In this document: positions 54,698 through 64,000 of the stretch, piece after piece
Layout: every line of letters begins with the position of its first letter
Numbering within the stretch: position 1 is the stretch's first letter
DNA from: Parasporobacterium paucivorans DSM 15970
GTDB lineage: Bacteria; Bacillota; Clostridia; Lachnospirales; Lachnospiraceae
Assembly (NCBI RefSeq): GCF_900141895.1
Contig: NZ_FQYT01000002.1
Coordinates: 149,043-213,042 of the forward strand
Length of the DNA stretch: 64,000 nucleotides
Direction: 5' to 3'
Made by a program: the position numbers and the translations under genes
The notes under the pieces: generated by a model
What the model was told of the DNA's origin: nothing
The model's database searches: none
The model's input: only the letters and a program-made list of their open reading frames with translations

Positions 54698-56455
54698 TTA
54701 CTCCACTGTTATATGCAGTTTCTGCAGTTTAGCCCGCTGTCTGGTGATTTTCTGTAAATCCTCGATGCTTTGAACCTTTCCTGCATGATAATCCAGACTG
54801 TTTCTCTTGATTTTTATAACGGCATCATTAATTAATTTTTCTTTCTCGGTCTTTTCAAAACCAGGTATTACTTCATTAAATAAAGATGCTGCTTCATTAT
54901 TCTCCTCCTCGTTCTCAAAATTATTTAATATCTTGGCCGGATTCAGGCTTCCAGATCTCAGCTGTTCAAATAAAACTGCCGCCACCTTATGGTAGACAGG
55001 CTCTATAAAATCATCTTCGTCAATGATATCCGAAATTTTTTCAAACAGAAACTCATCCTCAGTCAGCCACGTAAGGAGAATTCTCTGGGACTTTTTAATT
55101 CCGTCGTCTTTTTCTTTCTTGAAGGACACCGTTTCCGAAACCGGAGATTCCTTGAATTTTACCGGATCATACGTAAGGGCTGTCTTATTGACCAGCTTTT
55201 TCAGACTTTCATAAGAAATGGAGATTTCATGGGCAACCGCCTCCGTGTAATTGTTCCTTTCCAGTTCATCTTCAAATTCCAGAAGTTTTTTTGCCAGTTC
55301 ATTATAAAAGGATGTTTTTTCTTCTGGATCGGCCAGGTCGAATTTCGATTTGAGAACCCTTACCTCAAAAAGGAAACTGTTGGAGGCTTTATTGATCCTT
55401 TCCGCAAACTCTTCTTTTCCCAGATTTCTAATAAATTCATCCGGATCTTTATATGGCGTCATATCAATTACCTTTACAGACAGGGAAGCCCCTTTCAAAA
55501 TCGGAATTGCCCGGACTGCAGCCTTTATTCCGGCTGTGTCACTGTCATAGGCCAGAAGAACCTGTTTCGTATATCTTCTCAGCAGCATGGCATGCCCGCT
55601 TGTAAGCGATGTCCCCAAGGATGCAACTGCATTTGTGAATCCAGCCTGATGAAGAGTTATAACATCCATGTACCCCTCACAGATTATAACATCCGGCTTC
55701 CTGGATGCCCGGGCGAAATTAAGCCCATATAGATTCCTGCTCTTGTCAAAGATTTTTGTTTCCGGGGAATTCAGGTATTTCGGCATTCCTTCACCCATTA
55801 CCCTGCCTCCGAAACCAATGACTCTGTTTCTCACGTCCATAATTGGAAACATGGCCCTGTTGTGGAATCTGTCATAGCCGCCCTTATTATCAAAGCTGAC
55901 AAGACCTGATTCCTTCAAAAGGGAATCCGAAAATTCCCGACTCTTGAGGTATTTATATAAGTCATCACTGGTTCTGTTAGAAAATCCAAGACCAAATTTT
56001 GTAATTATTTCATCGGTCAGGCTTCTGTCAAGAAAATACTTGTATGCATCTGACCCTTTAGGAGTTTTTAACTGATAATGATAATATTTGGCTGCTTCTT
56101 TGTTTATTTCCAGAAGAATGCTTCTTAGGTCGGCAGCTTCCTTAGCCTCTCTGGAATACTCCACCTCCGGGAGCGCAATCCCTGACCTTTCGGCCAGAAG
56201 CTTTACTGCTTCCACGAAGGAAAAATTTTCATACTTCATGATAAAGGAGATTACATTTCCTCCTTCTCCGCAGCCAAAACAGTAATACATCTGTTTTCTT
56301 GGCGTAACGCTGAAGGAAGGAGTCTTTTCATTATGGAACGGACACAACCCGAAATAGGTGCCTCCTCTTTTTTCGAGCTTTACATATTCCGCAATGACAT
56401 CTGCAATATCACTTCGCTGCCTGATTTCTTCAATCAGGTTTTCCGGATAATACAT
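54698..56455 (-). CDS. dnaG: DNA primase
   Basis: 585 aa. CHC2 zinc finger [13 protein letters not shown]...CFGCG near residues 38-63, RNA polymerase basic motif near 140, TOPRIM block ([17 protein letters not shown]) near 255 and a C-terminal helicase-binding domain. It lays down RNA primers. It precedes rpoD by 10 nt, the classic macromolecular-synthesis order without rpsU. Confidence 0.97.
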   Translation of the reverse strand: MYYPENLIEEIRQRSDIADVIAEYVKLEKRGGTYFGLCPFHNEKTPSFSVTPRKQMYYCFGCGEGGNVISFIMKYENFSFVEAVKLLAERSGIALPEVEYSREAKEAADLRSILLEINKEAAKYYHYQLKTPKGSDAYKYFLDRSLTDEIITKFGLGFSNRTSDDLYKYLKSREFSDSLLKESGLVSFDNKGGYDRFHNRAMFPIMDVRNRVIGFGGRVMGEGMPKYLNSPETKIFDKSRNLYGLNFARASRKPDVIICEGYMDVITLHQAGFTNAVASLGTSLTSGHAMLLRRYTKQVLLAYDSDTAGIKAAVRAIPILKGASLSVKVIDMTPYKDPDEFIRNLGKEEFAERINKASNSFLFEVRVLKSKFDLADPEEKTSFYNELAKKLLEFEDELERNNYTEAVAHEISISYESLKKLVNKTALTYDPVKFKESPVSETVSFKKEKDDGIKKSQRILLTWLTEDEFLFEKISDIIDEDDFIEPVYHKVAAVLFEQLRSGSLNPAKILNNFENEEENNEAASLFNEVIPGFEKTEKEKLINDAVIKIKRNSLDYHAGKVQSIEDLQKITRQRAKLQKLHITVE

Positions 56456-56464
56456 TTTCCCCTC

Positions 56465-57475
56465 CTAATATATCCAAAATTTGGGTACAAACAGTTCTTT
56501 GAATTTCGTTACTGAATACTGGTCGCTCATACCCGAAATATAATCACAGACAACCCGCATCTGGTCCTGCCCCTTTTCTTCCATCAGATAAATATATTCG
56601 TCGGGCAGCTCTTCCAAATGCCTGGAATAGTGATCAAACAGTTCCACCAGCATATTAGTAACCTTCGGTTCCTCCCCTTTCGCAAGGGGATTTGTATATA
56701 CATGTTCAAACATGAATTTTCTGAGACTTAACATGGATTCGTAGATTTCGGGGGACATATGGATGTCGTTTTTCCCAAGACTGGAATAAACTATGTCGTG
56801 AATCAAAGTATTCAGACGGATTTTGGTTGTCTCTCCAAGGGTTCTGACAATTTCCCCGGGTATGTCCCCATCTGTCAGTATCCTGCCCCGTATTGCATCA
56901 TCTATGTCGTGGTGAAGATAGGCAACCTTATCAGACAGACGGACAACCTTTCCTTCCAGTGTGGATGGACTGCATCCGGTTTTGTGGTTCAAAATACCAT
57001 CTTTGACTTCCCATGTAAGATTCAAACCTGCCCCGTCTCTTTCGAGCAATTCGACTACGCGGATGCTCTGTTCGTTATGTTTGAAGTCGCAAACGCTGTT
57101 GAGGGCTTTTTCGCCTGCGTGACCGAAGGGTGTATGTCCCAGGTCATGCCCCAAAGCAATGGCCTCCGTGAGGTCTTCATTTAGGGAAATCGCCCTTGCA
57201 ATCGTTCTGGCAATCTGGGCCACCTCCAAAGTATGGGTAAGTCGGGTACGGTAATGGTCTCCAGCCGGAGCCAGAAAGACCTGGGTTTTGTGTTTGAGCC
57301 TTCTGAACGCTTTGGAATGGAGAATTCTGTCTCTGTCTCTTTGAAATTCAGTACGAATATCACACGGTTCTTCCTGACGGTCCCTTCCCCGGGTCTCCCT
57401 GCTGCGGGACGCAAAAGGACTTAAATAGATTTTTTCGTTTTCTTCCAATTTATCCCTGATACTCAAAAAACCCAC
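56465..57475 (-). CDS. dgt: dNTP triphosphohydrolase (dGTPase-like HD protein)
   Basis: 336 aa. HD-domain metal motifs RLTHTLEVAQIAR and HDLGHTPFGHAGE near residues 80-120, preceded by FQRDRDRILHSKAFRRLKHKTQV. It hydrolyses dNTPs to deoxynucleosides. First gene of the dgt-dnaG-rpoD-trmK run. The start is GTG at 57475 or TTG at 57466; the latter is 5 nt after a GGGGGTGG tract and is about equally likely. Confidence 0.92.
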   Translation of the reverse strand: MGFLSIRDKLEENEKIYLSPFASRSRETRGRDRQEEPCDIRTEFQRDRDRILHSKAFRRLKHKTQVFLAPAGDHYRTRLTHTLEVAQIARTIARAISLNEDLTEAIALGHDLGHTPFGHAGEKALNSVCDFKHNEQSIRVVELLERDGAGLNLTWEVKDGILNHKTGCSPSTLEGKVVRLSDKVAYLHHDIDDAIRGRILTDGDIPGEIVRTLGETTKIRLNTLIHDIVYSSLGKNDIHMSPEIYESMLSLRKFMFEHVYTNPLAKGEEPKVTNMLVELFDHYSRHLEELPDEYIYLMEEKGQDQMRVVCDYISGMSDQYSVTKFKELFVPKFWIY

Positions 57476-57583
57476 CCCCGTCCGAACATTTTATCTTACA
57501 CAATAATTATTCTGCGCTTTTCGTTGTTTTCCTTTTTTAAGGTCATCATTCCAGCGCAATATTTTTCTGAAAACACTGAAGCG

Positions 57584-57630
57584 AAAACCAGTGGGTAAGC
57601 CCGGAATATCCCGGCTTACCCACTGGTTTT
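57584..57630. terminator. Intrinsic terminator after coaBC, overlapping its stop codon
   Basis: An 18-bp perfect stem (57584-57601 with 57613-57630), loop of 11 nt, with A4/T4 ends built into the stem. The first base of the coaBC stop is in the stem. Confidence 0.82.
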
Positions 57631-58838
57631 CAACAGTCTGTTATTGTCCTGATACGAAGTATTTCATCCAGTACGTTACAGGCAACTTCATCTTTTGACA
57701 TGATTGGAAGATGCTTCTGCCCATTTTTTGTGATTATCGTTACAACATTAGTATCCACTCCAAATCCGGCACCTTTTTCTTTTAGATTATTGGCGACTAT
57801 CATATCTAAATTTTTTTTGATTAATTTTGCCTTGGAATTTTCAATCAAATTTTCAGTTTCCATTGAAAATCCACATAAAAATTGTCCTGGCTTCTTTTGC
57901 TCTCCCAGATAGCCTAGAATATCCCGGGTTCTGACAAACCGGATTGTCAAATCCATCTCGCTTTTCTTCAACTTTTCCGTCTGATAATTCTCAGGCATAT
58001 AGTCAGCTACCGCCGCTGCCTTAATGACCACATCCATGGACGGAACCATTTCCGATATGATTTCAAACATATCTTCAGCGCTTTCTACTTTAATAACTGT
58101 CACAAAAGATGGTGCTTCCACCGAAGTGTGTCCAGCAACCACTGTGACATCCGCGCCTCTTTCCATTGCACATCTTGCCAGCGCATAACCCATCTTTCCC
58201 GTTGAACGGTTTGATACAAACCGCACAGGATCGATTGATTCTACCGTTGCACCGGCCGAAATAAGCATTTTAATTCCGGACATGTCTTTTTCCTGATAAT
58301 GGATTTCCCTTAAGATATGATCCAACAGCACTCCCTCAGCGGGGAGCTTGCCAGCGCCTGTATCCCCACAGGCAAGCCGCCCTACTTCCGGGCAGATGAT
58401 CCCATATTCATAACCTCGCAGTTTTTTCAAATTTTCCTGCAGGATGGGATTTTCGAGCATGCTGGAATTCATTACAGGTGCGATGAGTTTTTTGCATCTG
58501 CATGCCATAAACGTAGTTGTAAGCATGTCATCTGCGATACCGTTTGCAATTTTGCCGACAGCATTCGCTCCCGCCGGAGCCACAAGGAACAAATCCGCTT
58601 TTTTTGCCAGAGAAATATGCTCTACTTCAAAATCAAAGCCGCGGTCAAAAGTATCCACCAGGCATTTATTCCCTGTTAAAGTTTCAAATGTGATTGGATT
58701 GATAAAATTCGTTGCATTTTTCGACATAATTACATGCACACTGCAATTTAATTTCACCAGCATACTGGCAAGATTTGCTATTTTATATGCCGCGATGCTT
58801 CCGGTCACCCCCAAAATCACAGTCTTCCCCTTTAACAT
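57630..58838 (-). CDS. coaBC: Bifunctional phosphopantothenoylcysteine decarboxylase/synthase
   Basis: 402 aa. CoaC half: flavin-binding [45 protein letters not shown] and the substrate clamp [10 protein letters not shown]. CoaB half from about residue 190: [23 protein letters not shown] and IKAAAVADY. It makes 4'-phosphopantetheine for CoA. It overlaps panD by 7 nt, so it is the last step of the pan operon. Confidence 0.97.
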   Translation of the reverse strand: MLKGKTVILGVTGSIAAYKIANLASMLVKLNCSVHVIMSKNATNFINPITFETLTGNKCLVDTFDRGFDFEVEHISLAKKADLFLVAPAGANAVGKIANGIADDMLTTTFMACRCKKLIAPVMNSSMLENPILQENLKKLRGYEYGIICPEVGRLACGDTGAGKLPAEGVLLDHILREIHYQEKDMSGIKMLISAGATVESIDPVRFVSNRSTGKMGYALARCAMERGADVTVVAGHTSVEAPSFVTVIKVESAEDMFEIISEMVPSMDVVIKAAAVADYMPENYQTEKLKKSEMDLTIRFVRTRDILGYLGEQKKPGQFLCGFSMETENLIENSKAKLIKKNLDMIVANNLKEKGAGFGVDTNVVTIITKNGQKHLPIMSKDEVACNVLDEILRIRTITDC

Positions 58839-59230
58839 AATTCTTCCTCACTGAGAGCGCCGTGTTTTTCATATCTGGCGATTTTTTTAATCCGATTTTC
58901 CTCGTCCACAATGACTACATAGGGTTTATGGTTCTTTGACTCTCCCGCCTCCATCAGACAATATGCCATGATTATTATATGATCTCCCGGGACAACCATC
59001 CTGGCAGCGGAACCATTCAGACAGATCATTCCGGATCCGGCATCGCCTGCAATTGTATATGTTTCGAACCGGCTTCCATTTTCAACATCTACAACCTGCA
59101 CTTTTTCATATTCCAGGATTCCAGCTGCCTCCATCAGTTCCGTGTCGATAGTTATGCTTCCTACATAGTTTACATCCGCCTGAACCACTGTTGCCCTGTG
59201 TATCTTTCCTTTTAACATGTTTATCAGCAT
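58832..59230 (-). CDS. panD: Aspartate 1-decarboxylase proenzyme
   Basis: About 132 aa. Self-cleavage Gly-Ser in YVGSITID gives the pyruvoyl enzyme, and [19 protein letters not shown] is the conserved C-terminal core. It makes beta-alanine for PanC. AGGTGG sits 5 nt before the ATG at 59230. The longer GTG start at 59239 is rejected. Confidence 0.96.
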   Translation of the reverse strand: MLINMLKGKIHRATVVQADVNYVGSITIDTELMEAAGILEYEKVQVVDVENGSRFETYTIAGDAGSGMICLNGSAARMVVPGDHIIIMAYCLMEAGESKNHKPYVVIVDEENRIKKIARYEKHGALSEEELC

Positions 59231-59245
59231 TATTCCCACCTGTAT

Positions 59246-60088
59246 CTATTCCATGATGAAATTATCTATAAGTCTTGTTTTTCCTATGTAAACAGCTGCT
59301 GCTGCCAGTATCGGTCCATCCATGACTGCCATTGGTTCTATTTCGGGAAAGCTTACTATTTCAACATAATCGATTCTCATAAGCGGCTCCTGTGCAATCT
59401 TTTGTTTTATAGTTTCAATAATTTTGACGCAATCCCTTTCACCGGATTCAACAAGGCTTTTCCCTTCATCCAAAGCTTTATTCAAAATTGCCGCAGCTCT
59501 TCTTTCACTTTCGCTTAGATATGAATTCCTTGAGCTTTTTGCAAGACCATCTTCTTCCCTGATAATCGGACATCCGATAATCTCAATATCGAAGTTCAGG
59601 TCGCGCACCATCTTTTTTATCACAGCCAGCTGCTGGGCATCCTTTTGTCCAAAATAAGCCCTGCCAGGTTCTGTGATTAAAAACAGCTTTGAAACCACTG
59701 TGCATACACCTCGAAAGTGTGAAGGCCGGCTTTTCGCACAGAGCCTGTCTGAAGGGCCAGTCAGGTCTACGAACGTGCTGAAGCTGCCCTTATACATCTC
59801 CGAACCCTCAGGGCAGAATAGAATATCTGCCCCCGCTCTCCCGGAAATTATGGAATCCATTTCGATATCCCGCGGATAACTCGAAAAATCCTCGTTTTCT
59901 CCAAATTGGATGGGATTGACAAAGTCACTCACTATGACCCTGTCGTTTTCCCTGGCTGCCCTTTCAATGAGGCTTTCATGTCCTTCATGGAGGTATCCCA
60001 TTGTGGGAACAAGCCCGATTGACAGCCCCTCCCGCTTCCACTCCTTCACTATGCCTCTGATTCCGGATATCGTAGTGATAATCTCCAT
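59246..60088 (-). CDS. panC: Pantothenate synthetase
   Basis: 280 aa. HxGH-type block VPTMGYLHEGHESLIERA and the KMSKS-like SSRNSYLSESER block are both intact; FVNPIQFGENEDFSSYPRD and YFGQKDAQQLAVIKKMV are also present. It ligates pantoate and beta-alanine with ATP. It overlaps the panB stop by one base. Confidence 0.97.
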   Translation of the reverse strand: MEIITTISGIRGIVKEWKREGLSIGLVPTMGYLHEGHESLIERAARENDRVIVSDFVNPIQFGENEDFSSYPRDIEMDSIISGRAGADILFCPEGSEMYKGSFSTFVDLTGPSDRLCAKSRPSHFRGVCTVVSKLFLITEPGRAYFGQKDAQQLAVIKKMVRDLNFDIEIIGCPIIREEDGLAKSSRNSYLSESERRAAAILNKALDEGKSLVESGERDCVKIIETIKQKIAQEPLMRIDYVEIVSFPEIEPMAVMDGPILAAAAVYIGKTRLIDNFIME

Positions 60089-60930
60089 TAGCTGAGCTCC
60101 TGTTTTTTGATTTTTTCTATTATTCCCTCGTCCATTTTAAATGTGTGTTTTTCTTCCGGGAATTTAGCGTTCTTGACTTCGTCAGCATAACTTGCAAATG
60201 CTTCCTTCATTTCTTTCCCTAATTCTTTATACACTTTTGCAAATTTAGGAGTAAAATCCGAAAACAGTCCCAGCATGTCCTGATATACCAGTACCTGGCC
60301 GTCGCACCCTCTTCCGGCCCCAATGCCGATGACTGGAATGGAGATTTCTTCCGAAATGTATGCAGCAAGTGCTTCCGGAACGCATTCAAATACTACGGCA
60401 AACGCTCCGGCAGCTTCAACTCCTTTTGCTTCTTCTAATAATTTTTTAGCGGGTCCCTCTTCTTTTCCCTGCACCTTATATCCACCGAATGCATTTACGG
60501 ATTGGGGAGTCAGGCCCAGATGGGCACAGACGGGAATAGATGCGTTTACAATCGCCCTGATCTGGTCGCAAACTTCCAGTCCGCCTTCCAGTTTTACCGC
60601 TTGTGCTCCGCCCTCTTTAACAAGTCTTCCAGCATTTACTACCGCATCATAAACGCTTGTCTGATAGGACATGAATGGCATGTCGGCAATAACCAGGGCA
60701 TTTTCCGCTCCGCGTGAAACAGCCTTTGTATGGTGAATCATGTCCTCCATCGTAACGCTGAGGGTATCGGGATAACCGAGACAGACCATGCCGAGGGAAT
60801 CTCCCACCAGGATGGAATTGACGCCTGCCGCATCAATCAGTTTAGCCGTTGAATAATCGTATGCTGTCAGCATTGAAATCTTCTCTTTATTTTGTTTTGC
60901 ATCTCTAAATGTCGTTACTGTGGTTTTCAT
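60088..60930 (-). CDS. panB: 3-methyl-2-oxobutanoate hydroxymethyltransferase
   Basis: 280 aa. Metal-binding [18 protein letters not shown] near 40 and [21 protein letters not shown] near 200, plus [14 protein letters not shown]. It makes ketopantoate, the substrate of the reductase encoded directly upstream (26-nt overlap). Confidence 0.97.
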   Translation of the reverse strand: MKTTVTTFRDAKQNKEKISMLTAYDYSTAKLIDAAGVNSILVGDSLGMVCLGYPDTLSVTMEDMIHHTKAVSRGAENALVIADMPFMSYQTSVYDAVVNAGRLVKEGGAQAVKLEGGLEVCDQIRAIVNASIPVCAHLGLTPQSVNAFGGYKVQGKEEGPAKKLLEEAKGVEAAGAFAVVFECVPEALAAYISEEISIPVIGIGAGRGCDGQVLVYQDMLGLFSDFTPKFAKVYKELGKEMKEAFASYADEVKNAKFPEEKHTFKMDEGIIEKIKKQELS

Positions 60931-61774
60931 TATTTAATATCCTTTCTATTCTCAGATAATCTTTGTCAGCGTTCTTTCTCTTTGCGATTTCCAATACGTT
61001 TTTCCCAAGCAATCCATATACTTCTTTTGGGTATCCTTGCAAACCATTCAAATGCTTTACTACCGTATTAAAATCACCCCTCTCTATCGGCCCGGTCAAA
61101 GAAGCCTCTATCGAAGAATCAACGGCATTGCATATGTTGTTTTTCACAAGCGGTGAAAATACTTTGTAGCCATCTTCCCTTGAAAATCCAATTTCCTGCA
61201 ACAGGGAAATGCCTGTATCCAGTAAAGCCAGCATATGATTGCTCACCATACTCGCTGCCGCGTGGTACTTGACTTTATTGTCTTTCTCTATGAGGCAGAC
61301 GGTATTTCCACAACTGGAAAAAAGAAGATCCATTCTTTTTAGAAAAAAAGAATGTCCTTCCAGGGTAAAAACAACTTCATTCAAATTTTTATAGGATTGA
61401 AATCTGTCGCTGAACGCGTACATAGGATGGACGGAACCAGGGAAAGCCCCAAATTCCAAAATGTCCTCGAAAACATCAGATGATAATGAGCCACTAAAAT
61501 GACATATTATCTTTCCATTAATTGTTTGCTTATCAATGCAATCCCATACGTCCTTAATTGAATCATCAGGTGTCGTAATCAAAAGGGTATCGCTTGACTT
61601 AATTAACTCGTCCAAATCCGAAAATGCCTTTGAACAAGTAAAATCTGCTGCGTCAGTTATCTTATCATGAGTCCTGCTAAAGTAACCGACAACCGTGCAG
61701 TCGTCCGCATGTTCCGTGAGGTATTTACCTATTGAACATCCGACTCTGCCCGCTCCAATTATGCCTATATTCAT
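60905..61774 (-). CDS. panG: Ketopantoate reductase of the PanG type (Rossmann-like/DUF2520)
   Basis: About 289 aa, starting [19 protein letters not shown] with GGAGGTG 6 nt before the ATG at 61774. The Rossmann half is followed by the DUF2520 helical half ([17 protein letters not shown], and [19 protein letters not shown]). DUF2520 proteins in pan operons of Francisella, Enterococcus and Clostridium have been shown or proposed to be ketopantoate reductases distinct from PanE. The operon has no panE, so this one completes panG-panB-panC-panD-coaBC. Confidence 0.85.
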   Translation of the reverse strand: MNIGIIGAGRVGCSIGKYLTEHADDCTVVGYFSRTHDKITDAADFTCSKAFSDLDELIKSSDTLLITTPDDSIKDVWDCIDKQTINGKIICHFSGSLSSDVFEDILEFGAFPGSVHPMYAFSDRFQSYKNLNEVVFTLEGHSFFLKRMDLLFSSCGNTVCLIEKDNKVKYHAAASMVSNHMLALLDTGISLLQEIGFSREDGYKVFSPLVKNNICNAVDSSIEASLTGPIERGDFNTVVKHLNGLQGYPKEVYGLLGKNVLEIAKRKNADKDYLRIERILNNENHSNDI

Positions 61775-61887
61775 GTTATCACCTCCATTTATCTCTTGAA
61801 GTGACAACATTATTCATCTGATGCAGTTTCTGTACGAATACCGCTCAGAAAAAATAATAGCATAACAGGTATATATTTACAATCTTT

Positions 61888-63201
61888 TTATTGGGCAAAG
61901 CCATATGATATACTTCTGCCTCTTTCGGTCATGGAACCCAGCATTTCTTCCACCTCGGAATCCAGTGTATACGATTGGCAGGCATCATTTTTAAGCTTAA
62001 ATCTGTCGACCGTTTCCTTCAGACGTACAGCCTGGCTCGAAAGCTCCTCGCTTGCAGCAGCGCTTTCTTCGGATGTGGCAGAGTTTGCCTGAACAACCTG
62101 CGATACCTGCATTATGCCCTGATTAACCTGCTCAATTCCAGAGGCCTGTTCATTTGACGCTATAGCTATATCACTCACTAAGGTTGTCACCTTTTTTATA
62201 CCCTGAGTAATATTATCCAGAGCCTCCGATGTATGTTCTGCAATCTTCGTGCCAGCCTGCGTTTTTTTGATTGAACTTTCTATCATATCCGTCGTTTCTT
62301 CTGCCGCTTTTGCGGAACGGGCTGCCAGATTGCGGACTTCTTCCGCTACTACCGCAAAGCCTTTTCCGTACTGGCCGGCTCTCGCAGCCTCAACGGCAGC
62401 ATTCAAGGCAAGAATATTCGTCTGAAAAGCGATATCATCGATTACTTTAATTACTTTCGAAATATTCTTGGATGACTCATTGATGTCCTCCATTGCGGTC
62501 AGCATTTCCTTCATTTTGGAATTGCCCTGTTCCGCTATGGTCTGGGTATCTTCAGCTAATTTATTCACCTCATCCGCATTCCGGGCATTTAATTCTGTCT
62601 GTGCCGAGATTTCTTCCATCGAGGCCGTCAGCTCTTCAATTGCGCTTGCCTGCTGTGTTGCCCCGTCCGAAAGTACAACGCTTGTATCAGAGAGTTGTTT
62701 TGAGGCTGAAGCCACATGGTCCGCAGCAGATGCTATGTTGACCAGAGCCAGATTATTATTTTCTACCAGTCTGGCCAGGGCCATTCCAAGAATGTCCTTT
62801 TCTGATCTGACGTTGATCTTAACCGTCATGTCTCCAGTTGCAATTTGTTCGGCTGCTTTTGCCTGGTCACACATGCTCAGCATCATTTTCTGTAAAACCT
62901 TTTCAAATCTGCCCAAATCGTCTCTGGCAATCATGGCAGGCTCCATATCCACCTCTCCCAATGCAAGTTTCTCCCCGTTCGCAATCATTGCATTCAATGG
63001 GACAACAATACTCCTTAGGATCACAATGCATATTATCAAGTCGATGATGACGGCTGCCGCCAACAGCATGGCCATTATACTTCTGTCAACAGGAGAACCT
63101 CCGCCTGCTGCCACCATGGAGACCAGGCCTACCGCCACTATCATCAGGGCGGTCAACCCAAATCCGATTATCAATCTCAGTGTTATGGATAAATTTCTCA
63201 T
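61888..63201 (-). CDS. Methyl-accepting chemotaxis protein without an extracytoplasmic sensor domain
   Basis: About 437 aa. Two membrane helices (about 8-32 and 40-62) are separated by only a few residues (GGGSPVDRS), so there is no external ligand domain. A HAMP-like region follows, then the signalling hairpin with tip [49 protein letters not shown]. It ends without a CheR pentapeptide. It should relay to CheA. No che or fla genes are near. GGAGG precedes the ATG at 63201. The longer ORF from 63243 is rejected. Confidence 0.92.
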   Translation of the reverse strand: MRNLSITLRLIIGFGLTALMIVAVGLVSMVAAGGGSPVDRSIMAMLLAAAVIIDLIICIVILRSIVVPLNAMIANGEKLALGEVDMEPAMIARDDLGRFEKVLQKMMLSMCDQAKAAEQIATGDMTVKINVRSEKDILGMALARLVENNNLALVNIASAADHVASASKQLSDTSVVLSDGATQQASAIEELTASMEEISAQTELNARNADEVNKLAEDTQTIAEQGNSKMKEMLTAMEDINESSKNISKVIKVIDDIAFQTNILALNAAVEAARAGQYGKGFAVVAEEVRNLAARSAKAAEETTDMIESSIKKTQAGTKIAEHTSEALDNITQGIKKVTTLVSDIAIASNEQASGIEQVNQGIMQVSQVVQANSATSEESAAASEELSSQAVRLKETVDRFKLKNDACQSYTLDSEVEEMLGSMTERGRSISYGFAQ

Positions 63202-63233
63202 TTGTAAATCCTCCTTATTATTGCTATATAAGG

Positions 63234-63241
63234 TTATCGTC
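63234..63241 (-). promoter_or_regulatory. Possible sigma-D/FliA-type -10 element for the MCP gene
   Basis: Minus-strand GACGATAA differs by one base from the flagellar sigma -10 GCCGATAA. TAAT lies 16 nt upstream in place of TAAA. Weak but in the right place for a chemotaxis gene. Confidence 0.35.
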
Positions 63242-63292
63242 ACAAATCTCCATCCGGATTAATTCAATTTTGGCAATAATGATTTTTACAAC

Positions 63293-63327
63293 AAAAAAAA
63301 GCGAATCCCTGCATAAAAGGGATTCGC
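63293..63327 (-). terminator. Intrinsic terminator of tRNA-Leu(CAG)
   Basis: GCGAATCCC/GGGATTCGC (63301-63309 with 63319-63327), followed on the minus strand by eight Ts. It is 14 nt past the tRNA 3' end. Confidence 0.9.
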
Positions 63328-63341
63328 AACTTCATCAAAAA

Positions 63342-63425
63342 TGCGGATGACAGGACTTGAACCTGCACAGCCTAGTGGCCATTAGAACCTGAATCTAACG
63401 CGTCTGCCAATTCCGCCACATCCGC
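63342..63425 (-). tRNA. tRNA-Leu (anticodon CAG)
   Basis: 84 nt, class II with a long variable arm. Acceptor arms GCGGATG/CATCCGC with discriminator A, anticodon stem TTAGA/TCTAA around TTCAGGT giving CAG, T-loop GGTTCAAGTCC. CCA is not encoded. Confidence 0.95.
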
Positions 63426-63437
63426 TTGACGAAGGAT

Positions 63438-63466
63438 ATTGTATCAGATATTTTAGATATTGTAAA
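63438..63466 (-). promoter_or_regulatory. Promoter of tRNA-Leu(CAG)
   Basis: Minus-strand TTTACA (63466-63461), 17-bp spacer, TACAAT (63443-63438) with TGA extended -10. Confidence 0.78.
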
Positions 63467-63501
63467 GCGGAAATTTTATTTATAAAGACGCAAAAAAACG
63501 G

Positions 63502-63530
63502 TTGTCATACCGATTCATTTATGATATACT
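63502..63530 (+). promoter_or_regulatory. Promoter of tRNA-Leu(AAG)
   Basis: TTGTCA (63502-63507), 17-bp spacer, TATACT (63525-63530), about 29 nt before the tRNA. Confidence 0.75.
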
Positions 63531-63558
63531 TTTTTTCGTCGAGAATACAAGTCGACTT

Positions 63559-63642
63559 GCGGGAATGCTGGAATTGGCAGACAGGCTAGACTAAGGATCT
63601 AGTGTTGGCAACGACGTGAGGGTTCAAGTCCCTTTTCCCGCA
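63559..63642 (+). tRNA. tRNA-Leu (anticodon AAG)
   Basis: 84 nt, class II. Acceptor arms GCGGGAA/TTCCCGC with discriminator A, anticodon stem CTAGA/TCTAG around CTAAGGA giving AAG, long variable arm TGTTGGCAACGACGTG, T-loop GGTTCAAGTCC. A34 would need TadA-type deamination to inosine to read CUU, CUC and CUA. Confidence 0.93.
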
Positions 63643-63694
63643 TTAAAAAAAAGAACCGTTTTCAGCCAATGTCATTAAGTTAAGAATGACGCAT

Positions 63695-63733
63695 GAGTAG
63701 AGTATGTAGAAATACATACCCTGCTCTTTTTTT
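63695..63733 (+). terminator. Intrinsic terminator after tRNA-Leu(AAG)
   Basis: GAGTAG-a-GTATGT and ACATAC-c-CTgCTC arms with a 6-nt loop and seven Ts. It sits about 50 nt past the tRNA 3' end. Confidence 0.7.
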
Positions 63734-63820
63734 ATGTAATAAAAACCAAAAAACTCTTGACAAATAATGAGAAAAATGTGGCGAAGCCCTTTGATTATAT
63801 ATTTCAAGGAGGAAAACCAC

Positions 63821-64000
63821 ATGCGAGACCATATTTCATTTGTAAAACAAACACTTTCTGAATCAATTAAAGAAATGAGTACAGTTCCTTGGCTTTTTGT
63901 AAAGAATCCAGAAAGTGATTTCTCAAGGAAAAGGAAATTGGATTTTGATACATTTTTTCATTTTTTTATTTCTATGGAGGGACGCTCACTAGGAACGGAA
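63821..64000 (+). CDS. IS4-type transposase (partial, N-terminal 60 codons)
   Basis: An ATG with AAGGAGG 8 nt upstream opens a frame of 60 codons that runs off the right edge. The residues DFSRKRKLDFDTFFHFFISMEGRSL match the N-terminal block of IS4-family transposases from Clostridia (arginine-lysine pair, then a hydrophobic stretch ending in S-M-E-G). The catalytic DDE part lies beyond the window. The left terminal repeat of the element could not be fixed but should lie between about 63740 and 63820. Confidence 0.7.
   Translation, partial: MRDHISFVKQTLSESIKEMSTVPWLFVKNPESDFSRKRKLDFDTFFHFFISMEGRSLGTE

Noticed and set aside
62468..63262. A 264-codon plus-strand frame
   Set aside because: Antisense to the chemotaxis receptor, rich in Ser/Ala as expected from the reverse of a coiled-coil gene.
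63757..63762. TTGACA upstream of the transposase as its promoter
   Set aside because: No -10 box lies at a 16-18 bp spacing.
1..64000. CRISPR arrays, prophage or toxin-antitoxin modules
   Set aside because: No spaced direct repeats, phage structural genes or small paired ORFs were seen; the only mobile element is the transposase start at the right edge.

Overview
The window reads as a chromosomal stretch of a low- to mid-GC anaerobic Firmicute, most likely a Clostridia/Lachnospiraceae-type gut bacterium. The evidence is the mix of markers: PolC-type polymerase, a SecD-SecF fusion, a SCIFF (six-cysteine) peptide with its radical SAM maturase, a giant 2-hydroxyacyl-CoA dehydratase activase homologue, a TGS-uridine kinase fusion, a pyrBI pair, and consensus TTGACA/TATAAT promoters with strong Shine-Dalgarno sites. 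The genus is inference only. Almost the whole window is dense housekeeping. The two edges carry partial genes: a rhomboid-like membrane protein at the left, and the start of an IS4-type transposase just past two tRNA-Leu genes at the right.

Layout. 1-5.3 kb: rhomboid-like gene (minus) and the giant activase (plus). 5.3-8.7 kb: minus-strand operon of a rubredoxin-domain FAD oxidoreductase, hisH, hisF, ung. 8.8-19.8 kb: tRNA-Glu and the long minus-strand run pyrH-frr-uppS-cdsA-dxr-rseP-ispG-polC (translation, isoprenoid and lipid precursors, replication). 19.9-26.65 kb: plus-strand polyamine cluster speD, arginine/lysine/ornithine-type decarboxylase, speE, speB, carboxyspermidine dehydrogenase, nspC. 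26.65-28.98 kb: dtd, tsf, rpsB (minus). 29-32.5 kb: a CsbB-like glycosyltransferase plus YfhO pair. 32.5-40.3 kb: PrsA-like foldase lipoprotein, DMT transporter, amino-acid ABC transporter, maf, radical SAM protein, pyridoxal kinase with ECF S-component, TraX-like protein. 40.3-43.7 kb: ABC-F ATPase, PHP phosphoesterase, alpha/beta hydrolase. 43.7-49.3 kb: scfA-scfB-secDF-recJ (minus). 49.4-51.2 kb: pyrBI and RNase P RNA. 51.2-57.5 kb: nucleoside kinase and dgt-dnaG-rpoD-trmK. 57.6-61.8 kb: panG-panB-panC-panD-coaBC. 61.9-64 kb: chemotaxis receptor, two divergent tRNA-Leu genes, transposase start.

The most striking item is the polyamine cluster. It sits in opposite orientation between tsf and pyrH, which are normally neighbours. 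It encodes two complete-looking routes to spermidine: decarboxylated-SAM-dependent SpeD/SpeE, and aspartate-semialdehyde-dependent CASDH/CASDC. It is preceded by a leader of about 340 nt with a perfect TTGACA-17-TATAAT promoter and an intrinsic terminator only about 40 nt before speD. A 9-nt segment deep in the leader (20055-20063) is exactly complementary to the 3' arm of that terminator and also forms part of an upstream hairpin. This is the architecture of a transcription-attenuating riboswitch or comparable sensor, and I do not recognise the class. Separately, three ARG-box-like 14-mers at 20-21 bp spacing overlap the promoter of the amino-acid ABC transporter, suggesting arginine control of uptake.

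Several start codons were moved from the longest ORF to Shine-Dalgarno-supported sites: the activase, pyrH, rpsB, rseP, ispG, nspC, scfB, pyrB, PHP, ABC-F, panD, panG, MCP, DMT and ECF genes. Three genes are too short or too close to an edge for a simple ORF search: scfA (48 aa), the partial rhomboid-like gene and the partial transposase.
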